Source: Paenibacillus wynnii (GTDB taxonomy: Bacteria; Bacillota; Bacilli; Paenibacillales; Paenibacillaceae). Taken from it: 64,000 nucleotides of DNA. The stretch lies in contig NZ_JQCR01000002.1 in NCBI RefSeq assembly GCF_000757885.1, forward strand, positions 1,612,001-1,676,000. Reading direction: 5' to 3'. Position numbers and translations under genes: made by a program. The stretch's first letter is position 1, and every line of letters begins with the position of its first letter. The notes under the pieces were generated by a model that saw only the letters and a list, made by a program, of their open reading frames with translations, made no database searches and was not told where the DNA came from. This document shows, one piece after another, positions 9,075-19,090 of this stretch.

Positions 9075-9896
9075 TTATTTCACTGCTCCGCGTGTCACGC
9101 CGCTAATAATCCATTTTTGCGCAAGCATATACACAATTAGCATAGGGGCCATCGCCATTAAGTAGGAAGCAAAGGCAAGGTTGGTATCCTGTCCAAACTT
9201 CGATTGAAAAATAAATTGTGCAAGTGGTAAAGTGGCTTGCGATTCTTGGTCCAGCATAATAAGAGGCAGCAAAAAGTCGTTCCATGCCCATACCGTTGTA
9301 ATTATGGCAACCGTAGCGTTAATAGGAGCAAGCAGCGGAAATACAATTTTCCAAAAGGTTTGCCATACCGTAGCTCCATCTACTCTTGCTGCTTCATCAA
9401 GCTCTTGGGGCAAGCTTTTTAAGTAACCAACATATAAGAGGACATTAAAAGACAAGCCATACACGATATACAGCACTATGAGGCCATACAGATTATCCAA
9501 GCCAAACTTAGAAGTTAATTTCACTACAGGGAGCATGATAATCGGAAAGGGAACAAACATCGCACTTACAAAGTAAAAATACAAGCCTTTAAAAAATTTA
9601 TGATCAAAGTTTTTCTTTATCGCATAGGCGACAAAGGAGTTAGTGAATAGTGTAAATGTAACGGTTAATACAGTGATTAAGGCACTATTCCGAAATTTTT
9701 GCCAATAATCTATCTTTTCCGCAGCGATGCTGAAATTCTCCCATCTGAACACTTTCGGAAAGGCGAGAACGCCATTTGCAATTTCTTGGTTATTTTTTAT
9801 TGCCAGCATAAAGGTCATATACAGGGGAAATAACAAAAATATAGATCCGGCAATAAGAAAACAAGTGGATAACCAATTCGTCCGGTTTAAGCGCAT
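9075..9896 (-). CDS. Sugar ABC transporter permease, MalG type
   Basis: This 273-residue inner-membrane permease has six predicted membrane helices. The cytoplasmic EAA loop (EAARVDGATVWQTFWKIVFPLLAP) is the contact site for the ATPase. It pairs with the MalF-type permease upstream; the stop of that gene and this ATG overlap as TAATG, which points to translational coupling. It would import an oligosaccharide delivered by the lipoprotein encoded at 10854. No ATPase is encoded nearby. In Bacillales such importers commonly share one MsmX-type ATPase encoded elsewhere. Confidence 0.93.
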   Translation of the reverse strand: MRLNRTNWLSTCFLIAGSIFLLFPLYMTFMLAIKNNQEIANGVLAFPKVFRWENFSIAAEKIDYWQKFRNSALITVLTVTFTLFTNSFVAYAIKKNFDHKFFKGLYFYFVSAMFVPFPIIMLPVVKLTSKFGLDNLYGLIVLYIVYGLSFNVLLYVGYLKSLPQELDEAARVDGATVWQTFWKIVFPLLAPINATVAIITTVWAWNDFLLPLIMLDQESQATLPLAQFIFQSKFGQDTNLAFASYLMAMAPMLIVYMLAQKWIISGVTRGAVK

Positions 9897-10768
9897 TATA
9901 AATTCATCTCCCTCTTCTGCAGATAACGAAGCTGGATGAATGAAATCGCTACAATGACCACAAAGTAAATCACAGCATTGGCCGATTGGAAAGCAAATTC
10001 ATTACCCGAGAATCCATCCTTGTAAATCAACAGTGCGATCGAACGGGTAACTCCGAAAGGACCGCCGCCCGTCAGTGCAAGAACCTGATCGAAGACCTGT
10101 AGAAATCCCTTGAGAGAGAGCACCATATTTATGGTGAAGAATGGAGCGATCATCGGAAATGTTATGCCCCAGAATTCTTTCCATTTGTTAGCGCCATCCA
10201 GAGCAGAGGCTTCGTACAAATCTTCAGGGATTGTCTGTAAACCTGCCAGATAGAGTACCGTGTTAAAAGCTGCAGATTGCCACACCGTAACGAAAACAAT
10301 AGCTAGCCACGAACCCTTCTCATTCCCCAACGGATTGACCATCCATTTCTCAATACCTAAGTAACCCATAATATCAATCCAAAAGTTCGCAAAGAAATAG
10401 TTGAAAATATAAGCAACAATCAACATGCTCAAGATATAAGGCATAAAATATAGACCCTTAAAAAAGTTTTTAAATTTAACATTACTATTCAGCGCCAGCG
10501 CTATAGATAAGCTTATAATATTCACAATAATTGTTGTTACGATAGCGAATTTGAACGTAAACAAATAGGCATTCAGAATATCCATATCTTTAAAAACATT
10601 AAAATAGTTTGTGAAGCCAATAATGTTGTAAGTAGGCCGAAGTCCGTTCCAATCTGTAAAGCTATAAAATATCCCCATTAATGCCGGTATTGTATGAAAG
10701 ATTAAAAACAATATAGAGGCGGGCAATACCATAAACATATAGGATCCCATATTCTTCCTCTTCACCAC
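9896..10768 (-). CDS. Sugar ABC transporter permease, MalF type
   Basis: This 290-residue permease has six predicted helices starting SYMFMVLPASILFLIFHT and the EAA loop EASALDGANKWKEFWGITFP near residue 195. It forms the heterodimeric channel with the MalG-type protein, whose start overlaps its stop. The start ATG is preceded by GAAGGAGG. It is separated from the binding-protein gene by 85 bp that contain a stem-loop (10798-10823), an arrangement often used to make more binding protein than permease. Confidence 0.93.
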   Translation of the reverse strand: MVKRKNMGSYMFMVLPASILFLIFHTIPALMGIFYSFTDWNGLRPTYNIIGFTNYFNVFKDMDILNAYLFTFKFAIVTTIIVNIISLSIALALNSNVKFKNFFKGLYFMPYILSMLIVAYIFNYFFANFWIDIMGYLGIEKWMVNPLGNEKGSWLAIVFVTVWQSAAFNTVLYLAGLQTIPEDLYEASALDGANKWKEFWGITFPMIAPFFTINMVLSLKGFLQVFDQVLALTGGGPFGVTRSIALLIYKDGFSGNEFAFQSANAVIYFVVIVAISFIQLRYLQKREMNL

Positions 10769-10797
10769 ACATCCTCCTTCTCCCCATTAAAATAGGA

Positions 10798-10823
10798 ATG
10801 AAAAGCGAAAGCCTGCTTTTCAT
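10798..10823. promoter_or_regulatory. Intercistronic stem-loop between binding-protein and permease genes
   Basis: ATGAAAAGC pairs perfectly with GCTTTTCAT around an 8-nt loop, just after the binding-protein stop. There is no T-run, so it is more likely an mRNA stability or partial attenuation element than a terminator. Confidence 0.6.
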
Positions 10824-10853
10824 CCCCTTTTGCAATGTTATTTAGGTTTCGTT

Positions 10854-12113
10854 TTAACGGTTAGCCATTTGATCATACTCAGTATCCATTTTCTTCAAAG
10901 CGTCATCTACATTTTTCTTCTGCATAAATTCTTGCATGATTACGTCAAGTGCCATACCGTTGATGTAATGATCTGGAAAGTCTGCTACACGACCTTCTTC
11001 AAAGATGGGTTTAAGGTCTGCATATACTTCATCATTTTGAAAAACATTTTTAATGGCTGAGAATGATTTTTGCTCATCCACATATTGCTGGGCGTTATCC
11101 TCTTGCATCATGAAGTCGATAAATTTTGTCGCTTCCTCCGTAACTTCGGATGTTGCAGAGAGAGAATACAACACGTCTACACCAGACACAAGAAAGTTCT
11201 TAGATTTATCATTGCTTAATGGGTAAGGAAATACGCCAAGTTTAATATCAGGATTTGCTTTCAGAATTTCTGGAATGGACCATACACCTTGAAGGTACAT
11301 TACAGAAGAGCCTTTAGCGAATTTCGCGTTCCCATCATTATATCCGTCGGCGAAACGATCTCCAGGTTGACCATTCTGCATAAACTCAATATATTGTGCT
11401 AACAGGTCTTTATGGTCAGCGGCGAAGGTAGTTTTACCCGCTTTACGATCTGCATAAAATGTAGAGGACTGCAGGTCAGCGGCGAATACATTCCAAGCAG
11501 GAAGAACGGTCCAGGCGTCTTTGAAGGTCAAATGGAATGGGACTTTGCCTGCTGCTTTAATGGTTTCCAAGACCTTATCCATTTCGCCTTTAGTCGTTGG
11601 GATCGTTAAACCCAGGGCTGTGAACTCATCTTTGTTGTAGTTGATACCATTTGCATTCGCAGCAAAAGGGACACCTAAAAGCTTTTCAGAGCCGGTAATC
11701 AATTGCAGAGTTTTCTTGTAGTTCTCGATAACATTAGCCTGACCAGGATAATTAGTCATATCGGCCAGGATCCCGTTTGTGGCAAGGTCTTCAAATTGGG
11801 CATCCCCGCCAACAGATATGATATCCGGCACCTCACCCTTCGCTATACGTGTTTTTAGAACCGTAGCTGCTTCAGGAACATTAGTCTGAACAATGTCGAT
11901 GCCAGGATTAGCCGCTTCAAATTTTGCAATCAATGTCTCATAAGTTGCAACCGCTTCGGATTTATATTGAAAAAATTCGACTTTTACTATTTTGCCACTG
12001 TTAGAAGCTTCTTCTTTATTGCTGTTTTCAGATGCCTCTTTATTGCCTCCACATGCGCTTAGCGTGGATATTACTACAATCAAAGCAAGTGCAAGAGATA
12101 ATGGTTTTTTCAT
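10854..12113 (-). CDS. Extracellular sugar-binding lipoprotein of ABC importer (SBP family 1)
   Basis: This 419-residue solute receptor for the permeases has a lipoprotein signal peptide with the lipobox LSAC, and Cys becomes the lipid anchor. A Ser/Glu/Asn-rich tether follows, then the SBP_bac_1 fold beginning VEFFQYKSEAVATYETLIAKF. The start chosen is ATG 12113, preceded by GGGGGG; an upstream in-frame start 24 codons earlier would bury the signal peptide. It is the first gene of the import operon, and the LacI-family regulator lies directly upstream on the same strand. Ligand not determinable; galacto-oligosaccharides are expected from the neighbouring hydrolases. Confidence 0.92.
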   Translation of the reverse strand: MKKPLSLALALIVVISTLSACGGNKEASENSNKEEASNSGKIVKVEFFQYKSEAVATYETLIAKFEAANPGIDIVQTNVPEAATVLKTRIAKGEVPDIISVGGDAQFEDLATNGILADMTNYPGQANVIENYKKTLQLITGSEKLLGVPFAANANGINYNKDEFTALGLTIPTTKGEMDKVLETIKAAGKVPFHLTFKDAWTVLPAWNVFAADLQSSTFYADRKAGKTTFAADHKDLLAQYIEFMQNGQPGDRFADGYNDGNAKFAKGSSVMYLQGVWSIPEILKANPDIKLGVFPYPLSNDKSKNFLVSGVDVLYSLSATSEVTEEATKFIDFMMQEDNAQQYVDEQKSFSAIKNVFQNDEVYADLKPIFEEGRVADFPDHYINGMALDVIMQEFMQKKNVDDALKKMDTEYDQMANR

Positions 12114-12190
12114 TGAACTGACCCCCCGAAATTTAAGTTGAATACGAACTTCATTTCCGATACAATAACATTGGTGTTTTTCCAAACCGG

Positions 12191-12221
12191 CCTAGTCATT
12201 CCCGTGACTAGGTCTTTTTTT
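12191..12221 (+). terminator. Terminator-like hairpin reading on the plus strand
   Basis: CCTAGTCA-ttcccg-TGACTAGG is followed by TCTTTTTTT on the plus strand, although both flanking genes are on the minus strand. For the minus strand it is a hairpin in the leader of the binding-protein gene without a T-run. It may block antisense transcription or be a leader element. Confidence 0.55.
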
Positions 12222-12261
12222 ACTTCATTCCATAAATCACCCCCCAAAAAAATCTACAAAT

Positions 12262-13320
<1,059 letters not shown>

Positions 13321-13342
13321 TTAGTTAATTTATTTACTTAAC
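13321..13342. promoter_or_regulatory. Candidate operator at the lacI-family gene start point
   Basis: TTAGTTAATTTATTTACTTAAC is an imperfect palindrome just downstream of the -10 box, over the likely transcription start. The right half TTTACTTAA recurs at 13436-13444 (inverted) and 13489-13497, with an 8-of-9 match at 13501-13509. Confidence 0.4.
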
Positions 13343-13348
13343 AAACAA

Positions 13349-13377
13349 ATTGTAACATGCAAAATAACGTATTGCAA
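13349..13377 (-). promoter_or_regulatory. SigA-type promoter of the lacI-family gene
   Basis: On the minus strand, TTGCAA (13372-13377) is followed by a 17-bp spacer and TACAAT (13349-13354), with an upstream TG extending the -10 box. This gives a leader of about 35 nt. Confidence 0.7.
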
Positions 13378-13531
13378 GCCCTTTCATCAGCACTTTATTC
13401 GCAAAATTACGTATAAACCACAAAAAGTATAAGCATTAAGTAAACATAACTTTTTTTTTTCTAATTAGTCCTGTTTCCATAAAAATAATTTACTTAATAA
13501 TTTACTTCGATTCAATTTCATTTTCGCAAAT

Positions 13532-13570
13532 CAAAAAAAAGCCCACTACCACCGGATCAAGTGGTAATGA
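13532..13570 (-). terminator. Terminator of the NfrA-like gene
   Basis: On the minus strand a TTACCAC / GTGGTA stem is followed by GTGGGC and a run of eight T. It lies 43 bp beyond the stop of the flavoreductase gene. Confidence 0.75.
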
Positions 13571-13612
13571 GACCTCTTGCACACGGCAACACATCTACTA
13601 TTAACTCATTAT

Positions 13613-14365
13613 CTATTGCTTCATAAAGCCTTTCCCGCGTAAAAAATCCTTCATATGCAACCTGGTGGGTTCTGCCAAACGCTTCGCCATAATAGCTGAC
13701 CATGGCGCAGCATTCGTGCCACCCGTCCGTTCCCGCATATAATTGCTCGTCACTTCATCATAAGCTTTAACCTGCTCCACCGTCGCTTCCGCATCATATC
13801 GGTTGCGATGCAGTACCGCCTGCAGCGGTAGGCGCGGACGCTGACCGACGGCTCCAGCGGGATGCCCTAAGCACATACCGAATAAGGGATAGACTAATTC
13901 GGGCAATCCAAGCAGCTCCGACACCTCCGTTATACGGTTGCGAATCCCCCCGATATACACGATCCCAAGATCCAACGATTCTGCCGCCACGGCTGCATTC
14001 TGCGCAGCTAATGCCACATCAACGGTTGCTACAATCAAGTTCTCTGTTGAATCCTCGTAACTGGCACACCCTTCTAAGTGAGGCTTCGTAACCTCTCGAA
14101 GACGGTACAGGTCGGCGCACCAGACAAGGAACACTGGACATTGTTCAATGTAGGCTTGATTTCCCGCTAATCCGGCAAGCTCTGCCTTCAAGGCTTGGTT
14201 AGTAACAGCAATGACACTGTAGGCCTGAACATTACTGGATGTGGAAGCCATTTGGGCAGCTTCTATAATGACAGCCAGTTGTTCCTCACTTACAGGTATA
14301 TCCTGAAATTGGCGAACAGAACCATGCCGCTTCAACAGTTGAAGCGTTTCGTTATTTAGTTTCAT
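13613..14365 (-). CDS. NADPH-dependent FMN oxidoreductase / nitroreductase, NfrA/NfsA type
   Basis: This is a 250-residue cytoplasmic flavoprotein. The N-terminus LLKRHGSVRQFQDIPVSEEQLAVII, then MASTSSNVQAYSVIAV, and the mid-protein GIVYIGGIRNR are characteristic of the NfsA/NfrA branch of nitroreductases, which bind FMN and reduce flavins, nitroaromatics or chromate with NADPH. Length matches the family (about 250). The start is preceded by GGGGAG. It is a single gene with its own terminator; an IS remnant lies directly upstream. It is distinct from the partial nitroreductase at the left edge. Confidence 0.9.
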   Translation of the reverse strand: MKLNNETLQLLKRHGSVRQFQDIPVSEEQLAVIIEAAQMASTSSNVQAYSVIAVTNQALKAELAGLAGNQAYIEQCPVFLVWCADLYRLREVTKPHLEGCASYEDSTENLIVATVDVALAAQNAAVAAESLDLGIVYIGGIRNRITEVSELLGLPELVYPLFGMCLGHPAGAVGQRPRLPLQAVLHRNRYDAEATVEQVKAYDEVTSNYMRERTGGTNAAPWSAIMAKRLAEPTRLHMKDFLRGKGFMKQ

Positions 14366-14655
14366 TATACATTCGCTCCCCGTGGCTTATTTGCCAAAAT
14401 GCCTATCTCCTATTATTAACACAAAAAGTTAATAAACAAAAAAATGCCACAGAAACCTAGTAATAAAACAAAGAGGGTGTTCCAAAAGCCATGACCTACT
14501 AGCGCGGAATCAAGTGTATTTTTACATTTGAATGGCTGGAATCGAGCTACTAGGGCGGGGAATTGATCGGCTGCAGGTTAGATAATAATAAATGCTTTAA
14601 GCCGCCTTCGCTGTTTTGGGGGAACGGAATAATGGCAGAGGTAAGCCGCTAAGAA

Positions 14656-14699
14656 CCAAAGGGGCTGTCCCAGTAGCCATGAATAGGCTATTTGGGACG
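14656..14699. repeat. Inverted-repeat IS end or terminator hairpin
   Basis: GGGGCTGTCCCA is paired with TGGGACGGCCCC around a 20-nt loop containing TAGCCAT and a matching ATAGGCTA. GGGGCTGTCCCA is a common outer end sequence of IS1182-type and related elements. A related string, GAGGGTGTTCCAAAAGCCATGA, occurs about 185 bp upstream (near 14472) and may be a second, older end. Confidence 0.5.
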
Positions 14700-14767
14700 G
14701 CCCCGCTGTTTTTGAGTCGGATTGACTTGTGCACTTGGTGTGGACGCTCCACGAACGGACCGTTGCT

Positions 14768-14844
14768 AGCGGTAAAAATCCGGAGATAGCTTATGCTTTC
14801 GAAGCTAGTTTTCCTTCGGAAAACTTTCGGGCGACCGCTACCGC
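14768..14844 (+). repeat. Dispersed 77-bp repeat, copy A
   Basis: Starting TAGCGGTAAAAATCCGGA, this copy aligns end to end with the reverse complement of 46011-46087, with about 66 of 77 bases identical and no gaps. The core GCTTATGCTTTCGAAGC and the TTCC/GGAA-rich part can form hairpins. Both copies are intergenic. Confidence 0.8.
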
Positions 14845-14916
14845 TTTTCCGCAATTATCCGTCCTCTCCGCTGCTTTGAGCAGAAAAAGTTTCTACAATC
14901 CTTCTAAAATCAAAAA

Positions 14917-14977
14917 AAAGAAACCTTTCTTTGGAAAATGGAAGTGCGACCAACCATTTCAAAGGAGAGGTTTCTTT
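14917..14977. repeat. Hairpin overlapping the transposase ribosome site
   Basis: AAAGAAACCTTTCTTTGG pairs with a near-perfect complement ending AGGAGAGGTTTCTTT. The second arm contains the AAAGGAGAGG ribosome site of the transposase remnant. Such hairpins limit transposase synthesis from read-through transcripts in many IS elements. Confidence 0.6.
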
Positions 14978-15117
14978 TGTACATTCAATATACCATGGAC
15001 CAACTTTGCTTGCCAATGAATCTGGAAGAAGATATTCCAGAAAACCACCTCGTTCGTGTCGTGAATACCGCCGTCAATCGGCTGGACGACACCACCTTTG
15101 ACGCTGTACCAATGTCA
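14977..15117 (+). pseudogene. IS1182-family transposase, N-terminal fragment
   Basis: From TTG 14977, behind AAAGGAGAGG, the frame encodes LYIQYTMDQLCLPMNLEEDI, then PENHLVRVVNTAVNRLDD, the typical N-terminus of IS1182 transposases. Similarity stops after about 43 residues (near 15105) and the frame then runs into antisense copA sequence. The DDE catalytic core is absent, so it is non-functional. Confidence 0.75.
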
Positions 15118-15135
15118 GAAGGAAAGGCTGCAGCT

Positions 15136-17595
15136 TTACAGCTTCACCCGCTGCAGACGCAGTGCATTCAGCACAACAGATACGGAGCTGAATGCCATGG
15201 CTGCACCTGCAAGCCAAGGTGCCAGAAAACCCAAGGCGGCGATCGGTATCCCAATCGTATTGTAGGCGAGCGCCCAGAACAAATTTTGCTTAATATTATT
15301 CATCGTCTTGCGGCTCATTCGGATCGCATCGGGGATGCTCTTCAGATCTCCCCGCATGAGGGTAATATCGGCGGCCTCCATAGCCACATCCGTACCGGTG
15401 CCGATAGCCATACCGGTATCAGCCGTAGCTAATGCAGGGGCATCGTTAATACCGTCACCGACCATGGCAACCTTCACTCCCCCCTGTTGCAATCTGCGAA
15501 TCTCCTCAGCCTTTCCTTCAGGAAGCACTTCAGCCAGCACTCTGGTAATCCCCGCCTGCTCAGCGATGGCCTGTGCTGTAGTCTGATTGTCCCCCGTGAT
15601 CATAACCACTTCAATTCCCATTTCATGAAGAGAAGCTACTGCAGCCCGGGATGTTTCCTTAATGGTATCAGCAACGGCAACTATTCCCTCACAAACGCCG
15701 TTCACAGCAATAATCATAGCCGTCTTTCCCTGCTGTTCCAACTCCTTCATCAAGCCCATCCATAGGCTGATATCTATACCCTTCTCATCCATCATCCGCC
15801 GGGTGCCTATATTCACAGCCTGACCTGCAACAACAGCGGAGATACCCCGGCCAGGTATATTCACAAATTGCTCGGCGTCCGGCAATTCCAACCCTCTATC
15901 CGATGCACCTGCTACAATCGCATCGGCAAGAGGATGCTCTGAAAGCTTCTCGGCGGCTGCAACGATGGACAGCAGACGATTCTCGGTGTCCCGGTTCCCC
16001 GGAGCAGAAATTGCGGCAGTAGTCACCACATCCGTCAACACCGGTTTACCGTTCGTTACGGTTCCCGTTTTATCTAATACAACAACCTTAATTCCCTGTG
16101 CCGCTTCGAGATGTTCTCCACCCTTGAACAGAATACCCAGCTCTGCCGCGCGTCCCGATCCCGCCATAATTGAAGTCGGTGTAGCCAATCCCAAGGCACA
16201 TGGGCAAGCAATAACCAATACTGCGATTGCTTTTTCCAGCGCTTCGGCGAACTGACCCGGTGCTGCCCACAAATACCACACGAGAAATGTTAAAACTGCA
16301 ATACCCACAACAATGGGTACAAAAATACCGGAAATTACATCTGCAATCCGCTGAATAGGCGCTTTGGATCCTTGAGCCTCCTCTACCACTCTGATAATCT
16401 GGGCCAGCGCTGTATCCCGCCCTACTTTGGTAGCTCTTACTTTAAGCATACCGTTTGTATTCAGCGTAGCGCCGATAACGGAGTCACCCTTCTGTTTCTC
16501 AACGGGGATACTTTCACCGGTCAGCATAGATTCATCAACAGAAGAGAATCCTTCGACAACTTCTCCGTCCACTGGGATCTTAGTTCCAGGCTTCACCATC
16601 ACGATGTCACCGGGAATGACTTCTTCTATTGAAATGTTCATCTCAGTGCCGTCCCTGATTACGAGCGCAGTTTTGGCTTGTAGACCCATTAAGCTTTTGA
16701 TGGCATTGGAGGAACGGCCCTTAGCCAACGCTTCAAACCATTTACCCACTAGAATGAGCGTAATCAACACGGCACTGGTCTCATAATACATTTCCACAGT
16801 ATGATTCATACCGTTCATATTCAGAGAATCAATCGTCAAATATAAACTATAGAAATAAGCTGCCGAAGTACCTAACGCTACCAGCACATCCATGTTGGCA
16901 CTGCCGTTGCGAAGCGCCTTATATGCACCCACGTAGAATTGCCATCCGATAATGAATTGTACAGGTGTAGCCAAAATAAGCTGAAACCACGGATTCATCA
17001 GCAGCTCAGGCACTGGAATCCAAGACGTGAACGTGAAATGACCTACCATCGCCCACAGCAATGGAAAGGACAGAATCGCAGAGATGATCCATTTACGCCG
17101 TTTGTTAAGAATCTCCAACTCCCGGTGATCGGCACTATCCTTGCGTTCCTCTTTCAATGTAGCTTTGTAACCGATGCTGCTAACCTTCTCCATAATATCG
17201 CGCGTACCAATAGTTCCCGGGGTATACTCCACATGTGCGGTTTCCAGCGCCAGGTTCACGTTGACTTGGGCTATGCCCGGCATACGTCCCAGCACCTTCT
17301 CAATCCGTGCGGAACAAGCCGCACAGGTCATACCCGTAATATCAAAGTCCACTGCTTCTCTGACCGTATCATAACCGAGAGCTCGAATCTTCTCTTCTAT
17401 TTGAGGCAGCCCTGACACCTTGGGGTCAAAGCCTATCGTCGCTTGCTCCAATGCCAGATTTACATTCGCACGGGACACTCCCTCCATCCGGGACAGCCCC
17501 TTCTCAATCCGTGCCGCACACGCAGAGCAAGTCATACCGGTAATTTGTACAGTCATTTGCTGCTCACCGTTACCTGTTGGTGTTGTATTGTTCAT
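15136..17595 (-). CDS. copA: Copper-exporting P1B-type ATPase
   Basis: This 819-residue membrane pump exports Cu(I) at the cost of ATP. Two N-terminal metal-binding domains carry [13 protein letters not shown] and [13 protein letters not shown]. Eight membrane helices follow, with the CPC transport motif ([13 protein letters not shown]), the TGES actuator loop, the phosphorylated Asp in DKTGT, an HP motif in SEHPLADA, and [11 protein letters not shown]. The start chosen is ATG 17595, behind AGGTGG; an upstream GTG overlaps that site. A CsoR-type operator (17612-17630) lies immediately upstream, so the gene has its own copper-responsive promoter even though an IscB element separates it from copZ and csoR. 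Confidence 0.96.
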   Translation of the reverse strand: MNNTTPTGNGEQQMTVQITGMTCSACAARIEKGLSRMEGVSRANVNLALEQATIGFDPKVSGLPQIEEKIRALGYDTVREAVDFDITGMTCAACSARIEKVLGRMPGIAQVNVNLALETAHVEYTPGTIGTRDIMEKVSSIGYKATLKEERKDSADHRELEILNKRRKWIISAILSFPLLWAMVGHFTFTSWIPVPELLMNPWFQLILATPVQFIIGWQFYVGAYKALRNGSANMDVLVALGTSAAYFYSLYLTIDSLNMNGMNHTVEMYYETSAVLITLILVGKWFEALAKGRSSNAIKSLMGLQAKTALVIRDGTEMNISIEEVIPGDIVMVKPGTKIPVDGEVVEGFSSVDESMLTGESIPVEKQKGDSVIGATLNTNGMLKVRATKVGRDTALAQIIRVVEEAQGSKAPIQRIADVISGIFVPIVVGIAVLTFLVWYLWAAPGQFAEALEKAIAVLVIACPCALGLATPTSIMAGSGRAAELGILFKGGEHLEAAQGIKVVVLDKTGTVTNGKPVLTDVVTTAAISAPGNRDTENRLLSIVAAAEKLSEHPLADAIVAGASDRGLELPDAEQFVNIPGRGISAVVAGQAVNIGTRRMMDEKGIDISLWMGLMKELEQQGKTAMIIAVNGVCEGIVAVADTIKETSRAAVASLHEMGIEVVMITGDNQTTAQAIAEQAGITRVLAEVLPEGKAEEIRRLQQGGVKVAMVGDGINDAPALATADTGMAIGTGTDVAMEAADITLMRGDLKSIPDAIRMSRKTMNNIKQNLFWALAYNTIGIPIAALGFLAPWLAGAAMAFSSVSVVLNALRLQRVKL

Positions 17596-17611
17596 GGGTT
17601 CCACCTGCCTT

Positions 17612-17630
17612 TATACCCCGAGGGGGTATG
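17612..17630. promoter_or_regulatory. CsoR-type operator of copA
   Basis: TATACCCCGAGGGGGTATG is a GC-centred inverted repeat matching the known CsoR operator pattern (ATACCC...GGGTAT). It lies 17 bp upstream of copA. Confidence 0.85.
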
Positions 17631-17710
17631 TATTTTTTGAAAAGAAAAGGCATTAACCTGCGGGCGTACCTCTCGGCTCCCTCTAGCTTCATGCCCTGTA
17701 TCTTCCCCTT

Positions 17711-19090
17711 TTAACAAATTGCCCGTAATTCCCCGTCCTTAATAGGTGGGGCATGAATAGGGCGTGTCTCAATTTGGATCGTATACTGCCAGTTGTTGTG
17801 ATGTGCCATTCGGCGCAGTTCTCTCAAAGGCACTTGTTTGTACGATTTTCCTGGCAGTGTAATATACTTTCCTTCAATTGTTTGGACGTATGGTCCTGTG
17901 AACCCTGTAATAAAACCACGCTGTCCATGGATGCAAACTTGATCATTCAGAAGGAATCCTAAGGATTCTTTCGTGTTTTTGGCGTTTCTTTTTTGCAAAC
18001 AATTGGGCTCTTTTCGACCTTTTCGAGCCGTTGCTTCATGCAGTGAACGTTTCTTTTTTCGAAATTGTACGATGCGGAAGTGCGAGCAAGGGTGTTCATT
18101 GATTTTAGATATGCCTATGATCGCGATCGCATCATTTTGATGGCTTTTTTCGAGCGCCAATGTTTTCCGGTGGGGAGTCGTTTCACTCCCATACGTAATG
18201 CGTGCTTCGGGGTAACGGGAAAAGATTCGTTTGCGCAAGACATGCATAAAGGGCGGTTCCTTATATTGCTTCACTTTCTTTTTAGCCATCATCCACGTCC
18301 ACAAAATCGCACCTTCTTGATGATTCTCATGCGTATGGCAATCGGTACACACCGTTATGAGATTATCGGCGCGATCACTACCTTTATGCGAACGGTAGAT
18401 GATATGGTGGGTGTTTAGGATTTTGTTTTTCTTTTTGCAGACTTGGCACGTATAGTGGTCCCGAGCAAACACGTAATAGCGAACCTCGTGGTAGCTGAAG
18501 GTTTCTCCTTCTTGATATTCTTTGCCTTGGATCAAAGGATTCATCATTTTCTGCACATCAAATTTCCCGACTTCAAGATGAAGCTTTGGATGTGGTAACA
18601 GCTTCGTAAAGGTGTCCACCCACCGAAAGGTATGCTGGATGCGGTTTTCAAGCGAAGGCGGTAACCAGCCTTCTGGACGTTTGGACGTGAGCGAAATGGA
18701 GGGTTTTATCCACTTCTTCTTTTTCTTATCAAAAACACGTTTGGTATTAAATTTGTATTTGCAGCGTCTGTAGCGCGTGTTTCGATTTCTACGGCTACGG
18801 CGATACGTTTTGCGAGTTTCGAGCAGCGAACTAACATCTTGACGGAATTCAATTTCGCCATGAGCGAAAATTTTATCTTCGCTGATGACAGCGATGCCGA
18901 GGTGTTTTACGCCAGTATCGACACCGACGTGAAGTTCTTGAACAGTCTCGCCTGTGGCTATAGTCAATTGAATCGCAAACGGTTGATAACCGACAATTAT
19001 TGCTTTTTGTTGCTTAAGTAAAAGCCTAGCTTTTCTTACCGAGCAGGGCATGAGTGCCTCTCCTCTTTTGTTTTTGACGAATACACGCAT
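17711..19090 (-). CDS. iscB: RNA-guided DNA endonuclease IscB
   Basis: This 459-residue protein belongs to the family ancestral to Cas9. It has the PLMP-type N-terminal domain (EALMPCSVRKARLLLKQQKA, residues 11-30), RuvC-I with Asp58 in GVDTG, an Arg-rich bridge helix (93-110), RuvC-II Glu173 in HLEVG, and an HNH domain (about 203-260) with zinc-knuckle cysteines CQVC / CTDC and the HNH histidines in THHI. RuvC-III follows with His317 and Asp320 in SHQNDA. All nuclease residues appear intact, so it should cut both strands of targets matching the RNA guide. AAGGAGGG precedes the ATG. Family proteins act with an omega-RNA encoded just upstream, as seen here. Codon use is AT-richer than copA. 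Confidence 0.93.
   Translation of the reverse strand: MRVFVKNKRGEALMPCSVRKARLLLKQQKAIIVGYQPFAIQLTIATGETVQELHVGVDTGVKHLGIAVISEDKIFAHGEIEFRQDVSSLLETRKTYRRSRRNRNTRYRRCKYKFNTKRVFDKKKKKWIKPSISLTSKRPEGWLPPSLENRIQHTFRWVDTFTKLLPHPKLHLEVGKFDVQKMMNPLIQGKEYQEGETFSYHEVRYYVFARDHYTCQVCKKKNKILNTHHIIYRSHKGSDRADNLITVCTDCHTHENHQEGAILWTWMMAKKKVKQYKEPPFMHVLRKRIFSRYPEARITYGSETTPHRKTLALEKSHQNDAIAIIGISKINEHPCSHFRIVQFRKKKRSLHEATARKGRKEPNCLQKRNAKNTKESLGFLLNDQVCIHGQRGFITGFTGPYVQTIEGKYITLPGKSYKQVPLRELRRMAHHNNWQYTIQIETRPIHAPPIKDGELRAIC

Larger units (their letters stand above)
14656..15117 (+). mobile_element. Truncated IS1182-family insertion sequence
   Basis: This is an element remnant made of a GGGGCTGTCCCA-type end, a long untranslated leader holding a dispersed repeat, a 60-nt hairpin (14917-14977), and the first 40-odd codons of a transposase. 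The rest of the transposase and the right end are gone. The remnant abuts the 3' end of copA, so the downstream boundary is a deletion or recombination joint. Confidence 0.6.
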
